From Hyaloperonospora brassicae (taxonomy: Eukaryota > Oomycota > Peronosporomycetes > Peronosporales > Peronosporaceae), in contig CANTFL010001290.1 of the NCBI GenBank assembly GCA_947650285.1, positions 23,846-87,845 of the forward strand: a DNA stretch of 64,000 bases, given 5' to 3'. The notes below the pieces were generated by a model, which worked only from the letters and a program-made list of their open reading frames with translations, ran no database searches and was not told the DNA's origin. Both the position numbers and the translations under genes were made by a program. This document shows positions 9,882-22,175 of the stretch, one piece after another; position 1 is the first letter of the stretch; the number at the start of each line of letters is the position of its first letter.

Positions 9882-11427
9882 CTAAAGTTCGTACCACTGG
9901 CCTTTATGAGATTGCATAACTTCGAAACTGTTCCTACTCACCCGATCCCGCTCAAACTCTTGCAAGATCGCTTCACAACTCAGATCGGCCTCATCCACCC
10001 AGCTTAAATCGGGATGCCCCTCCCACTTCCCTAGAAACTGTCGGTGTACTCGCCCATAAAGGGTTTTCCTACCAGATCTCACGTCCAATATTTCTTCTAC
10101 TTCGTATTCTCCCTCTTCAAGATCGTTCTCCCAACTGTCGTCTGGTAGCAGAGCTTCATCCAAATCTAGGCGATCTGCTTCATCTATTGTCAGCTGGTCT
10201 GTTGGCCGTTCATGGAACGTCTTAACTCGATTTAGTTTCGATAGGTGCACAGTCGGAAATAGTCGATATGGGGTTCCAGCGATCTCCAGCTTCACCGTGT
10301 GATCTCTGCATATATCCGCCGCTCGGAATGAAGCATGCCACATATGTGCTAGTTTCTTTGCGTATCCTTTCTTGACCCAATCTAAGCATAGCCAAACTTG
10401 CGTTCCCACTTCGACCTCGTGTTGCTCCACATCTTCATTATGTCGATTTTCCCTCTCTTGGATCGCAGCTCGTAGTTGATCGTTCACTGCGGATCGAGCT
10501 CGCTGATATTGGCTTTGAATACTATATCTCCACCGCTTCGGATAGCGATCTCTTGTTCTCGTATTTCCCACTGATAACGTAGCTTCCAGCGTCGATCGCG
10601 GATCCCACCCATGAATCAGATAGAATGGGGTATCCCCCCGGATCCGATCTTGTGAGGTGTTAATTGCAAATGTGAGCCGCTCAGCATACTCATCCCAGTC
10701 TTGTTGATCAACATCAGCCACGTACATCTTGAGCGAATGTGTCAAGGTTTGCACCATTCGTTCGGCTGTTCCATTTGCTTGTGAACTGTAGGCCATAGTA
10801 GCACGCTGTTTCTGTCCTAAGATCCGACCGAAGGCTTGAAACAAATCGGACAAAAATCCCGGTTCTTGATCGTGTCTGATAGCCTCGCTAGCTTCGAAAC
10901 GTCGGGAACACATTCTTCGTAATTCTCCGCTTTTGTTTGTGCCGTCCGTGATGATCTTGTTTTTGCAATCACATATCCCGAGAAGAGGTCCACCCAAATG
11001 AGCAGCTCGGTATTTCCCTTGATGAACTTGGGCAACGACGGTATATGATCCATTGCGATGATCTGGAATGGGTAGGTTGCTTGTAAGTTGCCCGGGGATC
11101 TCCCAGAAATCATCGGAATTCCTTTTCCGGTTTCGCAGTCGGTACATTCGCCCACATATCGTTGCACACTCCGATACAGTCCTCTCCAATGGAATCGCGA
11201 TCTGATTCTCTGAAAAGTTCTGCCGATACCCTAATGGCCTACTTCCAGACTCGAATGAAAGTGATGAAAAAATCCTGCTTTAACGTCTCAGGGATCACCA
11301 ACCGTATCAAACCATCGCGATCCGTAGAATCCCTTTTCACGATGGGGCAGAAAACTAGTGGATCGTTCTCATCGGTCTCGAACTCCGGTGCCAGTTTTGC
11401 GCACATCTTAACTTCTCCCGCGTCCAA
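9882..11427 (-). pseudogene. Integrase with chromodomain-like tail, element C
   Basis: The N-terminal region (from about 11427) holds the divergent zinc-binding part, with a C-x-x-C (CTDCETGK) just inside the core. The first catalytic Asp is in AMDHIPSLP; a frameshift near 10900 moves the frame, after which come HDQEPGFLSDL (second Asp) and NGTAERMVQTL (Glu). A long C-terminal region follows, with a GPY/F-like SH3 segment and YEVEEILDVRSGRK plus FLGKWEGHPDLSWV, resembling a chromodomain. The last 1.0 kb is an uninterrupted frame ending at 9882. Apart from the frameshift and an upstream stop it is one of the better preserved domains of C. Confidence 0.86.
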
Positions 11428-11541
11428 GTTTAATTCATCACCACTTAATTACTTCTTGAGATTGACAATCCAAAGCTCTGCATCTTGAGCTTGGACAATT
11501 CGTTGAATCCTAATCCTATGTGCTTTTTCCTCCTGTATCTA

Positions 11542-12300
11542 TTAAGGTTCATGACGTATCCTCCCGGCTGATCTCGTGATCGCAGTTATCCGAGCCAGCT
11601 GACCATTTTTCTTGAGCTTCAACAATTCATCGAGACGTTTCAGAGTCATCAGATCTTGCCGATCTTCTTCGGCTACAACACTTCTCCCTGTTACATTGTG
11701 CAATGCTGTGCTGGCTAGTCGATCTGCACTTTGGTTCCATTCTCGCTTCATATGTCGAAGTTCGTGACTAGGCCAAGATCGCAATTGCCTTTACGCTTTA
11801 TGCCTGAAAAGTTGAAGGCCTGGTGCCTTGCAGTCGAACTCATCACGCATCTGTCGAATCACCAAGTTGGAGTCTCCGCACAGAATTAGTTACCCCCTGT
11901 CCAGATCGGCCAGTAAATCGAAGCATATTAGCGAACCACTATACTCAGCTTCATTCACGGTGACGTCGAAAGCGTATCTGGATTCTGCCGCCACAATCGT
12001 TCACTCTGCTAACATCCATATATCAGCACTGTATGACCCTCCTTTCTTATTTATCCTCGCCAATCCATCGATACTGGCCACCAGAAAGTCCTCATCTGCT
12101 TCCACCGTTGGAGGAGGCGTCGATATTTTGAGTCGGCAGTCCTTTCGGGGGGAAATCGCAATCAGCATCTCTTCCACCTCTTCTCTCGGGGTGATACTCG
12201 CTGCTAGCATGCCCAAAATCTCTTCTTCTCCTTTTTCGCACCTATCCACCTCCATAGTCCAGTTCGACAGCAAAGCAGCCCACCGTCCTCATCTCCCGTT
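11542..12300 (-). pseudogene. Second (archaeal-type) RNase H, element C
   Basis: RNase HI-like acidic residues appear in order on the minus strand: Asp in ASIDGLARINKKGG, Glu in VNEAEYSG, Asp in LCGDSNLVIRQM and the terminal Asp in WNQSADRLAS. This lies between the Gypsy RNase H (12.3-12.8 kb) and the integrase. The arrangement is known from plant Tat and oomycete Chronos elements. At least two stops interrupt the frame (near 11890 and 11785). Element D has the same domain at 39.99-40.34 kb. Confidence 0.78.
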
Positions 12301-12344
12301 GAGCCCTCGAGATCGCATCAACCACGCTAACGTAGAAAGTCGGG

Positions 12345-12842
12345 TCAGCAAAGTGATCTCCGGCGAGGCAAGCGTAGTATAGCATACATCAAAACACGAA
12401 GTAACGCCAGCACTTTCTGTCCCACCGTTCCGTAGTTAAGCTCATTAGGCTTTAAAGTGCGGCTAGTAAACGTCACCGGATGGTACACGCCATCGTAATT
12501 CTGTATCAGGGCCGCTGAAACAGTCCACTTGCTAGCGTAGACCACGATCACGGGAGGGCGACCTGGGTCGAAATGTATAAGCATGGTAGCTGTAGCTATC
12601 TTAGCCTTTAGCATGGTGAAAGCAACCTTGGCTTCTATCCATCGACCCTCGTTCGACCATTCGTCTCCTGCTGCAAGATGAGATCGGCCGATCTCGAATA
12701 AATCCGATTCTCTTAACTCGTACAACACCGCGGCGTACACCGCGAAATCCTCAATGAAGCGGCGGTAGTAGTTCAAGCTCCCGAAAAAAGATTGCATACC
12801 GCGCAGTGTGCTAGGGAACGGTATGTTGACCAACGACTCCAA
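12345..12842 (-). pseudogene. RT connection and Gypsy RNase H, element C
   Basis: Begins with the RT thumb/connection (FPSTLRGMQSFFGSLNYYRRF), then the RNase H segment with VIVVYASKWTVSAALIQ and PVTFTSRTLKPNELNYG. The first Asp of the RNase H (usually YASDWAVS-like) is Lys here, as in element D (YARKWAVS), so this RNase H may have lost activity in the whole family while the added RNase H took over. That last step is inference. Confidence 0.8.
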
Positions 12843-12900
12843 GTTCTAGGGCTGAGCCTCCAGACAAATTATCGCCACTCGATGTCCCAAATAATCTACC

Positions 12901-13640
12901 TTACGGTACCCCCAAAAATCTTTGTAAGTCTGATAGACAGATATCACTTATCACATGTTTCCAGCAATCGCCCCACTTTTGCGTACAGAGATTCCCATGA
13001 CGTGGCTGGTATGAGGATGCCGTCAATTTAAGATCGGCGTCCCAGTATAGATAGTGGTCGATCTGTCGCAGGTTCGCCGTCCTTATACACGTCGATCCGG
13101 CCATCAGGGGTGGATCTCTGGCCGGTCTTGAGATATCCATACAGCGCATTGTCAACAAGACGTTGGTAGATCTGGGGCGCGTTCTTAAGCCCAAAAGGCA
13201 TTCGTAGCCACTCGAACAGGCCAAACGGCGTGACATACGCTGATATCAGTTTTGCTCGTTCGGTCATTTCCACGACCCAGAATCCACTATCCATGTCTAG
13301 CGAGCAGTACCATAGAGCTTTATCTAGGTCTTTCAGCAGATCGCTGATCAACGGCATGGGATAAACCATCAGGCGTGTCAGCTGGTTCACTGTTCGATAA
13401 TCAATGCAGAGGCGAATATCCACTCCAATCTTCTTGATGATCACCAACATCGGAGACGCTTAAGGTGACGTGGATGGATGAACGATCTTGGCTGCTAACA
13501 GTCTTTTAATAAGAACTGACAGCTTCTCCCAAAATTTTGGTTGCGACCGGACGGACTCTTTGCGCAATTGAAGCGACTCCACCGACATCGATATCACAAA
13601 TCGCCCCTCGTGTTGCTGGTGGTTAAGCGTTGCCCTTCCC
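12901..13640 (-). pseudogene. Reverse transcriptase, element C
   Basis: Palm motifs are clear: IRLCIDYRTVNQLT, CSLDMDSGFW (first catalytic Asp), FGLFEWLRMPFGLKNAP. At the usual YIDD box the reading is stop-IDG (near 13020), so the Tyr codon is a stop and the second Asp is Gly. Further stops follow. This enzyme is dead in C; element D keeps YIDD at 38881-38892. Confidence 0.88.
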
Positions 13641-13741
13641 CAAAAGAAGGTGACGGCGCTTTTAAATCAGCGATCTGAGTCTTTGTTGATCTGCTGTGAG
13701 AGGAACGTTAGGATTGCCGATCATCTGAATGTCGTCAATTG

Positions 13742-15060
13742 TCATTTCTTTCGTGGCAGTGGATATCTCTGGTAACATCGCCAGATGTTGCTCGATGTCC
13801 TCGGCAAACAAATCTCCACTCTCGCGATAGTAGGCTGGTGCTTCTGGTAGGTCAGCTTCGTCGATCTTAGGCGGCTTGTCCTCTTCAGATCGTTGCGTCT
13901 CTTCTGACCGATCCAGTCATGCTCTGTTGTCTGTAAGATTGACGTCCAACAAAGACAGTCTATTGTTTTGTTCTCCTTGTTCGGTTCCTTGGTCTCTTCT
14001 CGTCGCGATCTCGGTTTCGATCTCATGATCGTTAGCTATCGGCGATAAATTTGGTGCATCGAGTGGATTAGATCTGACTCCGTTGACCGTTCCTTCTCTT
14101 GCAACAACATTATCTGCCTTATGCAATTCGTCATCTTCAGCTTGTTTCGTTACCATAATGACCGCTGGAGGTATGTCCTTCAGCGCATCAGATGGACGTT
14201 TCATGATGCATTTGGGAGTGGCGTACGTAGGGCGATCTACCAATGGTCCGATCAGTTCTTTTGGGAGTTCATTCACTCGATCCGTCGTAGCCTCATATGC
14301 CAGTGTGGTGAAGTCGATCTCACAAAATTGTTTTAGTGAGTGTCGATCTTCCACTTGCCCAAATGTGTAGCCACCGATCCTCGTACAAAATTTGACGAGT
14401 GACATCACCACAACAGAGTCTGTCACTATTTGTACTTTCCCGATCCGACCGTCACGAAGCCTTAAGTCCTCGGTATCATGTCTCCTTCCACCCACACGCC
14501 CAGTACAGTATGAGTGGGTAGTATAATCTCGTGATCGCCAATATTGGTTATCTGCAGAAACTTCCTCCTACCAAACCCCGAGATCACCGTGGGTACCCAG
14601 TCAGGTCCTCGGGCGACCCACAGCTTCATCTTGACCCCACCTATCCCAATCTTCACTTCTCTTGACTCCCCGACCGGGATCACCTCAGGTTGGTCATTCG
14701 CCGTTGTATTCTGTACTTTCGATCCGTACGCGGGGCGACGTCCTGCGAGGTGAATACGGATTTCCTCCGGTATACATAGCGGGCCGTCGGCTAGATCGAG
14801 TCATACTCCGGCAGGTATCATTAAGTCCATTCTCAGAATCGCTTCTTCTCCCACTTGATCGCCTACCCATACATTGATATAGTACACCAGCGATCCCGCA
14901 AGGGTTACTTTAATCTTGATACTTCTATCGTCATGTACGGGGTTTATCCGATCCCGATACATTCTTGTCGTTGACTTTCGTCAATAATGCAACCAACCTT
15001 ACGAGCAAAGGTGTTGTCAATAATTCAGCACCAAAATTAAATAGCAGAGTGGATTTTACG
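13742..15060 (-). pseudogene. Protease and linker region, element C
   Basis: The retropepsin active site is expected at about 15030, where the frame reads LLFNFGAELL: Asp is replaced by Asn in the D-S/T-G motif. Downstream, 14462-14683 encodes a stretch also present in D (PVGESREVKIGIGG, VPTVISGFGRRKFLQ), and 13917-14495 is an acidic linker leading to RT. Frameshifted and inactive. Annotated by position and similarity to D at 36897-37676. Confidence 0.7.
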
Positions 15061-15360
15061 TTGTTGATCTTGCCAACAGCTTTCGCCTGTTTGAACCACT
15101 TCACGGGCGAGTAATATTTTCAGTATCCTCAAGATATACCGTAAGCGAGCTCGATCTGCATTGTTGTTTCAGATCGCGAGTATTCATCGATCCTCTTCAG
15201 ATAGGCCACGGAAACGACACGTTTTGGCTTCGAACACGATAAATTTGTTTCTATATCTGTATCCTGCTTACCCTCGCGATCTGTATTCTTTTTTCCACAT
15301 ATGCAATAATTCAGAGACCAGAACGCTCGGCTCGTACCAGATTTAATCCTGGCGAGCGTC

Positions 15361-17814
15361 CTAGATTAACATCTTCTTCGCCTTCTCTGGCAGCATCCCC
15401 GCATGCTTGTTTAGGACGTACCACTGGCGGTTCATGTTGTAGAACTTCTCTATGGGACACTTTCCCGGGTCATGCATCTCACCGCAGGCACGATACACTA
15501 AAAAACAAGTTTCAGAGGGGTGTCTTTTACGCCTGCATTTATGACAAGTGAGCCGCTTCCAGCAACCGAGATCTCTATGCTTGGTCGATTTGCATTGAGT
15601 ACACGGCTTCGATGTCATATTGCGATCTTGAAAATTTTGACGAGTGTTCGAATCGACCGATCTGGCGTTTGCTGTAACGTCACTGAGAGATGAACGCCGA
15701 TCCGTAGTAGCAGCCACACGGATCGATCTCAATTGATCTTTCGAATCCGATCCGTAGGTGTCCGATCCTGAATCGCTGCTGACGTCCTTGGTACTGATCA
15801 TCCTCACTGCACGTGCAGGCTTAGACAGCGCTGGACCCGATGTTCATTTCTGCCTGAACTTGGACGATCCCATCATCACTTTCCCTTGACCCGATCTCCC
15901 TTGTTGATATCCACGCAGTGTCTTTTGCATGGAATCTGCGTCTTCTACATTAAGCAGTAGCAATTTATTGGATAGATTGGGGTCATCCAGTGTGTCAATG
16001 AAATGATTGACATGTTCCTTGCGCTTAGCTGGCAATCCAGTCATCACCGGTATCTTCGCCTGCATTCCCATCACATATAAGCCGATACAGGTACTGCATA
16101 GAAAGTTCCTCCGACCGTTTCTTTGAGCGGTAATATTGCCGGCTTGCGGACATCCCGTGTCCCGCAAGGCACACGAAAACTGTTCATCAAATCATTCCAA
16201 TTGATTCTCGTCGATTTGCTCAGCTGTCGGTACCAGTAGCGGGCTGGGCCCACCATGAGATCACCGAAGACCAGACATCTCTCTTCATCTGGTGCTTAAT
16301 CCTGGATGAACGCTGACTTCACTTTGCCGATCCAGATTCGTGCTTTGTCTTTTTCCCGATCGTTCCCTGAGAATTCTTTCAGTTCCGAAATCGCTGAAAT
16401 TCTGATCCTCTGCGTGATGCTTCCCCCTCCGGTAGTCACACCCGTTGTGGCTACGTGAAGGCGCCGTGGTTCGGGCATCCATAAATCATCCGGGTCGTAT
16501 TCCGCCCCATTTTGAATCTGTTGGTAAGTGTCCGACTCCATCATTTCCATCTCCACATTCGGCATGTCATAGCTTTTGTGCGAGGGTAAGAGAAAGGTAC
16601 AGCGATCTGGGAGGCGTTTTGGCTGTCGTTTCATTCACTGAGCTGTGCGTTGATCCGCCTCGTAATTCTTCATGGCTGAATTGAAGTGCGGATTTAGATT
16701 TCCCTCATCTTGATCATCCAGCCCAGTACGGATACCGGCCGATCTCAGTGGCATGTCGCTCTTGGCTTGTCATTTAAAGGCGTCTATATTGGCTTGGCCG
16801 ATCTTGTCCTTTAAAAACGTATACCCGATGGTCCTAGAGACATCCGACGAGTGCTGATGGATCCATTTGACTCGCTCTCGGAGTTATCCGAGGCGTAGCG
16901 GGACGATCCCGCGGGGTATTTTTGGAGCGAGTCCGAGGGTGTCCCGATCATGTATTCAGGAGCATTGACTTTGCCCACTAGCATTATCATGATCTCCACA
17001 AACTCATTCGCCGCGTTCTTCAACTGTTCCAAGCTGCAACTCAGCAGTTCATCTCCATTAAAAGCGTTAGGGTAGAAACCCATGTCGTCCAACATCTGCA
17101 AAATCAAATTGATCTCGTCGACTTTGTTGGTCCCAGCAGGTGGGACCGCGATCGGCTTATCCAAAGGACCAATCAACGTGGGCCTTAATATCTTGAACGG
17201 CAGAGTCTTCATAAAGCCATAATAGTACAGCCATTTCGCGCGCTCCCGCGTCTTACCCGTTGCCTCCATTTCCCTGTACGCGATCTTATTGGGTTAATAC
17301 CCGTCTTTGGCATCGCGATGTTATCTGGTGTTTCATCGTATTCCTCTTTGAATCCGATCTTCGATTGCACGATTTGGCCGATCTGGCGATCTTTGACGTC
17401 CGATCCCATCGATCTCGTCGTAGATCGTTACAATGTGGTCGATCCCGCGATTTTGTTCGTCGACTTGAGGTCGGGAGATCTGTTGACGAGGAAGTAAGGT
17501 TTGGCTTTCGCCTTTGGATTTTCATCCATCAGATCGCTCTTTGCAGAGCGATATGCATTGGCCCCCGAAATGGCTTTAGGAGGGAATTGAGGTATATCTT
17601 CCAGGTCGACCTATCGATCTTCCTCATTCATTTTTATTTCATCAGAGCCCCTCCCAAAACTCTGATGAGGTGAGGATCTCGTGCTTCTGCGTGTCTGCGT
17701 CGATTCCTCTGTCGCTGACACTTCAATCCCAGGTTCTTGATTGATCTTATCATCTTCGCCAGTGGACTCACGGTGAAGTTCAAAGGCCTCAGAAGATCCG
17801 GGCACGCGCACCAT
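15361..17814 (-). pseudogene. Gag, element C
   Basis: Starts at ATG 17814, directly after the LTR and inside the primer-binding site (MVRVPGSS). It continues in pieces (17611-17814, 16811-17269, 16296-16634, 15844-16256, 15361-15807) separated by frameshifts and stops. The C-terminal piece carries two adjacent zinc knuckles of the CX2CX4HX4C type at 15505-15603 (CTQCKSTKHRDLGC and CHKCRRKRHPSETC) that bind genomic RNA, and ends in a conserved tail shared with D (KHAGMLPEKAKKML). Gag would form the virus-like particle. Confidence 0.83.
17797..17813 (-). other. Primer-binding site of C, overlapping gag ATG
   Basis: TGGTGCGCGTGCCCGGA begins one base after the LTR end, as expected for annealing of a tRNA 3' CCA end. 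The A before it plus TG forms the gag start codon. Element D has the same arrangement at 33677-33694. The tRNA identity is not known to me. Confidence 0.65.
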
Positions 17815-19636
17815 TGTGGTGAAGTCGATCTTACAAAATTACTTTAGTGAATGTCGATCTTACACTTGCTCAGACTTGCCGACTCACGGAGGGGGTACTC
17901 CGATCTGTGCCTTGTTGTATTGCCTTGTGCTCACCTTGTGTACCCGTCGGTTGGGATGGCTTGAGCTCTTCGTAATGGACTTGGGAGATGTCGATCTCGC
18001 TGAGAGGTTGGGTTGAGCGTTCGCTTCCGGTGCGGAAATCTTCACACCACGAACGGGGGTTCTGCGATCTTGATCTTGAGTTGCGGTGATCTCTAGGTGA
18101 AGATGTCGCGATCTCGATATTGAATCGCACTGATCTCGATTTGTCTTCGGGATCGGGGTCTTTGCTGTGCGGAAATCTTCACTCAGAAAATAGTAGTCTT
18201 GCGTCGATCTTGTGTTGGGATCGGTCCGATCTGGTCTTGGGATCGGCCGATCTTGCCGGAAGTGCGCAATGTGGGTGGATCGGTTGCTTGTTTCGCCAAA
18301 ATGAAACGTGCCGATCTGCCATGTAGATTGCTTCGGTCTTGCTCGGTCTTGTCTTGAACTCCTTGTCCAGATCTTTTGACCACTTGAGCCACCTCGCGAT
18401 CTTGTAACCAAAATCCTTTTCCTTTACCGTTGTTTGCTGCTACCCTAGCAGTTTGAGTTGAGTTGAGTTGAGTTACCTTAACCCCACCTTGGCCAAACAA
18501 TCCAAGGTGAGTACACGAAACACGGCGCGTGCGACGTCTCTTGATCGACGGGAGGCCAAATATCCTGCCCAGAAGAGAAGTCTGCGACGTGCTTCAAATG
18601 CAAAAACGGTAACTGTTTTATTATCCAACCAAATTAATAGCCACCCTATCTTTAAGCCTATTCCAAACTGTAGGTCACTCTCTAAACCGATATCACCTTT
18701 AAGCTTGACCGCCCCCTTGAACCCGCGTCGAAATTCCGTGACCTGTGCTCCAAAGATAGCGCCAATACTCCCGATATCGTACCTAGACACCAAACAAGAC
18801 CAAATTCCAAATGCGGTACCTAATACCCAATTTTGGTACCGAAAAGTCCAAAATAGTATCCAAATGCCGAATGTGTCTAAATCCATTTTGCGACGTCAAT
18901 TCAACCGGCTTCCACTGGCTCTTTCGGTCTGAACTTTTAGTACATCACTCATGGACCTTCATCAAGCATGTATATCACAATAAAATAGCTTCATCATCGA
19001 TATATCCATAATCAGCAGGGAACATGACCGATCTGATGCCCAATTCGAGATCGTTGAGGATCGACACAGTGCGATCCGGCCCTATATGTATTTTTCGTTC
19101 GTTTTGCATGGTCCGATTCCATCTTCAAGGGTTTATCCGCACAATTGGACCATCCACAGTTCTCACAACGGTCCCACGGACCTCCGCGAACATCCACACT
19201 TCCAGATCGGGCTATACTTAACCTAAATCAGTACTCCCATTGGAGATCGGTGATGTGTATCTTCGACCACCTGGATGCTACAACTTTGTCACAGAGTCAC
19301 GTCGCATCGCTCGGTCTCAGAAGCAACTTTCTCAGTTCAAATCGGTCTTCTGGTTCAATCTAGTCCCTCGTCCCAGATTGCACCGTGGAAATCATCGATG
19401 TCTGCGACTCGTCCTAGATTGTTCCAAGGAAATCACCCCTTTCTGCGCCTCGTCTCAGACCGTTCCACGTCCATCCTTCGACCGACCGTTGGATAGGTCC
19501 GTCAATCTCCGTGGGATCACCTTCCGTTTCTCATTGGATCGCCAGATCACTTGGTGCCATTTTTCACCAGTACGTGGCGCCTCAATTATATGGCCACCAA
19601 TCCATATCATAAATTTTAAATAATGACTTTGCCACA
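17815..19636 (-). repeat. 5' LTR of element C, 1822 bp
   Basis: Termini on the minus strand are TGTGGCAAAG and CACCACA, giving a short inverted repeat TGTGG/CCACA. It is followed at 17814 by gag and preceded at 19637 by the X1 element. Nearly identical to the inverted copy at 1-1637 and clearly less like the element's own 3' LTR at 5299-6754. Confidence 0.88.
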
Positions 19637-21000
19637 GGACACTGACTGACAGTGTCGCAACAGTGGGCTTGACCCTACTGTTGAATTGTGCGTCCGGCTC
19701 GAAATCGGGCCGGCGCGAGAGCGCATCAGCGACGACGTTTATTCGTCCTGGTTATAAACCACGGAGAAGTTTTACTCTGCGAAGAAAGACAGCCACCTCG
19801 CCATTCGTTGCGAGAGGTGTGGACTAATTACGGTCGTGTGTAATGACGAAAGGTCCGTATAGATGATAAGCGGTCAATCTCCCAAGAGATAGACGCAAAA
19901 CTTAGTCAGTGCGTACTTCATGGCAAGGAGTTTCTTATCATGCACTAATTAATTGCGCTCAGCTGCTTGCAGCTGACGCGACTGATAACAGATGACGCGC
20001 TCTGCGCCGTCTGTGCCATATTGCATCAATTAACAGCCGATCGCAAAATCGTTGGCGTCACAGACCACATGAAATGGTCTGTCCTGATCTGCAATCCCCA
20101 AGATCGGCGACTGCATCAAGCTCCGCTTGATACCTGCAGAGAAACTCTGGCACTCAGCGTTCCATGTCCACTTCACATTTTTCTTGAGCAAGCAAGAAAG
20201 ATGTACCGTCACTTCGGCGTAGTTGCGCGAGTACTCGTGCAAGTACGCCGCTAGTCCAAGGAACTTCCTTAGTCCCGTGACATCGACTGGCACTGGCCAT
20301 TCGGTGATTGCCTTGATCTTTTCGGGATCAGGGCGATGCACCCAAGAAGTGGTAATACGCTAGCCGCGAATATACACTTCTTGAAGTTTGCGTACAACTT
20401 ATGCTTGCGCACAAGATGAAGACTCTGACGAACGTGAGTTCTGTGAACCATGACGTCCTTATTTCCGTCCATAGCCCGGCTATGGACGAACACATCGTCG
20501 AAGTAACTCGGTGCGAAGTCTCGCACCGATCTCAACAGATTTGTGACACATCTGTTCAACGTCGCAGGGGCGTTACTCAGCCCCTGTGGCATCACTAGCC
20601 ACTACCACAGCTTACCGCTTGGGTTGTTAACTGCGGTGTACGGGATGTCCCGTTCACGCATCAGGATCTGATAGAATCCATCCATTAAATCCATGGACGA
20701 AAAGATGGTACTCTTTGACATACCATCTATGATTACGTCCTTCCTCGGTATCGGCGTCTGAGCCGGTACCGTTGCAGCATTCAATTTGTTGAATGCGTGC
20801 ACTATCCGCCATTCTCCTGTGGCCTTTAGCACACAGAAGGTCGAAGAGCTGTGAGGGGAAGTTCATTTCCTCACATGGCCCGCTGCTAAGCAATCGGTAA
20901 AGAACTTATCGACCGCTTGCACCTGTTCACGAGGCAGTGGCCACTGCTTCATGACACGGTACTTTGATTCCGGTTTGAGCTCGATTTCGTGTCGAGTGCC
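19637..21000 (-). pseudogene. Reverse transcriptase and RNase H, X1
   Basis: RT blocks are present: EWRIVHAFNKLNAAT, SSMDLMDGFYQI (first Asp), MMPQGLSNAPATLN and SYFDDVFVHSRA, an intact YFDD active site. The thumb follows (PVDVTGLRKFLGLAAYLHEYS), then RNase H with FHVVCDANDFAIGC and the typical exit INVVADALSRRPDFEP just before 19637. Frameshifts and stops occur around 20600, 20340 and 19900. The fingers region upstream of 20893 is only partly readable. Confidence 0.85.
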
Positions 21001-21371
21001 TTAATATTTAAGCAAGTCGTAAGGTACGGATTCAGGGAATATATCCTTATATTCGATCAAATCCTTATAATAAGGATTTATTGGAAGCAACTACCAGGAT
21101 TGAGACGTGTTTCATTCAATTCGAGTCTTTCCATCGAGGACACTTTCGTCCATCGATAATCTTCTAAGAACCCGTTCGTTCTCAGGAAAAACCGTTGCCG
21201 ATCAATATCGATGACGTACTCATCTTCCGCGACGAGTATACAGATCTGCTTGACTTTGCCGCTCAGCAGATGATGCTATATCCGGTTCGGTTCTAGCGTT
21301 GGCAATTGAGCTATTTCCGCAGTTATCTTCTGAGACATAATACGATCAAGCGTGTAAGCGCCTGCAATTGA

Positions 21372-22175
21372 TTAGCCATTAACCAAGCCATCCACAGTTT
21401 CGATAAATTTTTGGGAAGTCACATCCACAGGATCCAGGAGAGCTTTCTCCACAATGTAGTGATCATCTACATTGTGTTCTTGTACAGTCGTACTAACGAC
21501 CGTACCGCAAGTGAGTCCATCGCACTCACTCGCAGTACACCCACATGAATTTGGGCGTTCCAAGATATTCGTCAGATAGTTTTCTGATGAACAAGTGGCA
21601 GGCATTGATACTGATCGATGCTGCCATCTCACCCTTGGCTCGTATCTCCTGAGCCAAGGTAGTCCTAGGATGACAATAAACTTATCATCCAGGTCGAGTA
21701 CGATGAAGTCACCATCGTACTGTTCATCTTTCAACATGTGGTGGATTCCAACTACACGTTTCTTCACAGTGATCGATGCACCAATCGCTAGGCGCACCGT
21801 CATTCTCGTTGGAGGGATATCCCGCTCCACGAAGTTGATACTTCCAACCTCTAGTGACTGGCGACGAAAAAAGCTGTCCGACGCCTCACAGTCGACTAGG
21901 GCGCGAAGTGACAAGCCCTTTGTCACTTCCAATGTCAAGGTGAAGAGGGACACCACAACACTAGGTGCAGATACACACAGTGACTGTGTGTCGGAAGCAA
22001 CCTTCGTCAAGCGATTTGCACATGCTCTCAATGTTTCTGGATCAGTAGGGTGCTCCGCCGTTACTGACTCCAGCCACTTTTTGATGGTCCGCTTCGCTGT
22101 GCGGCTTTGCAACAGCATCGGACCCTCGTCCTTCAGTTCATCTAACTGGCGGACGGTTACTGCGCTCATCATCAC
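21372..22175 (-). pseudogene. Aspartic protease region, X1
   Basis: Open for 267 codons. The active-site loop reads ALVDCEASDSFF, keeping the Asp but with Glu in place of the usual Gly after D-S/C. The retropepsin C-terminal part is clear: DFIVLDLDDKFIVILGLPWL followed by RYEPRVRWQHRS. It would cleave Gag-Pol. The Gly change probably inactivates it. Confidence 0.76.

Larger units (their letters stand above)
5299..19636 (-). mobile_element. Chronos-like Gypsy element C (dual RNase H)
   Basis: Order on the minus strand: LTR 19636-17815, primer-binding site fused with the gag start, gag with two zinc knuckles, protease-like region, RT, Gypsy RNase H, a second RNase H, integrase with chromodomain-like tail, an antisense gene, polypurine tract, partial LTR. 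A second RNase H between the Gypsy RNase H and integrase is the hallmark reported for oomycete Chronos elements (established knowledge; my assignment is by architecture, not a search). Element D is a related subfamily. All enzyme domains carry stops, frameshifts or lost catalytic residues. Confidence 0.78.

Noticed and set aside
1..19636. 18-kb inverted-repeat structure as a foldback transposon or palindromic telomere-type element
   Set aside because: The arms are complete or near-complete LTRs of a Gypsy family with gag on one side and Gypsy pol on the other; LTR insertion plus rearrangement explains them.
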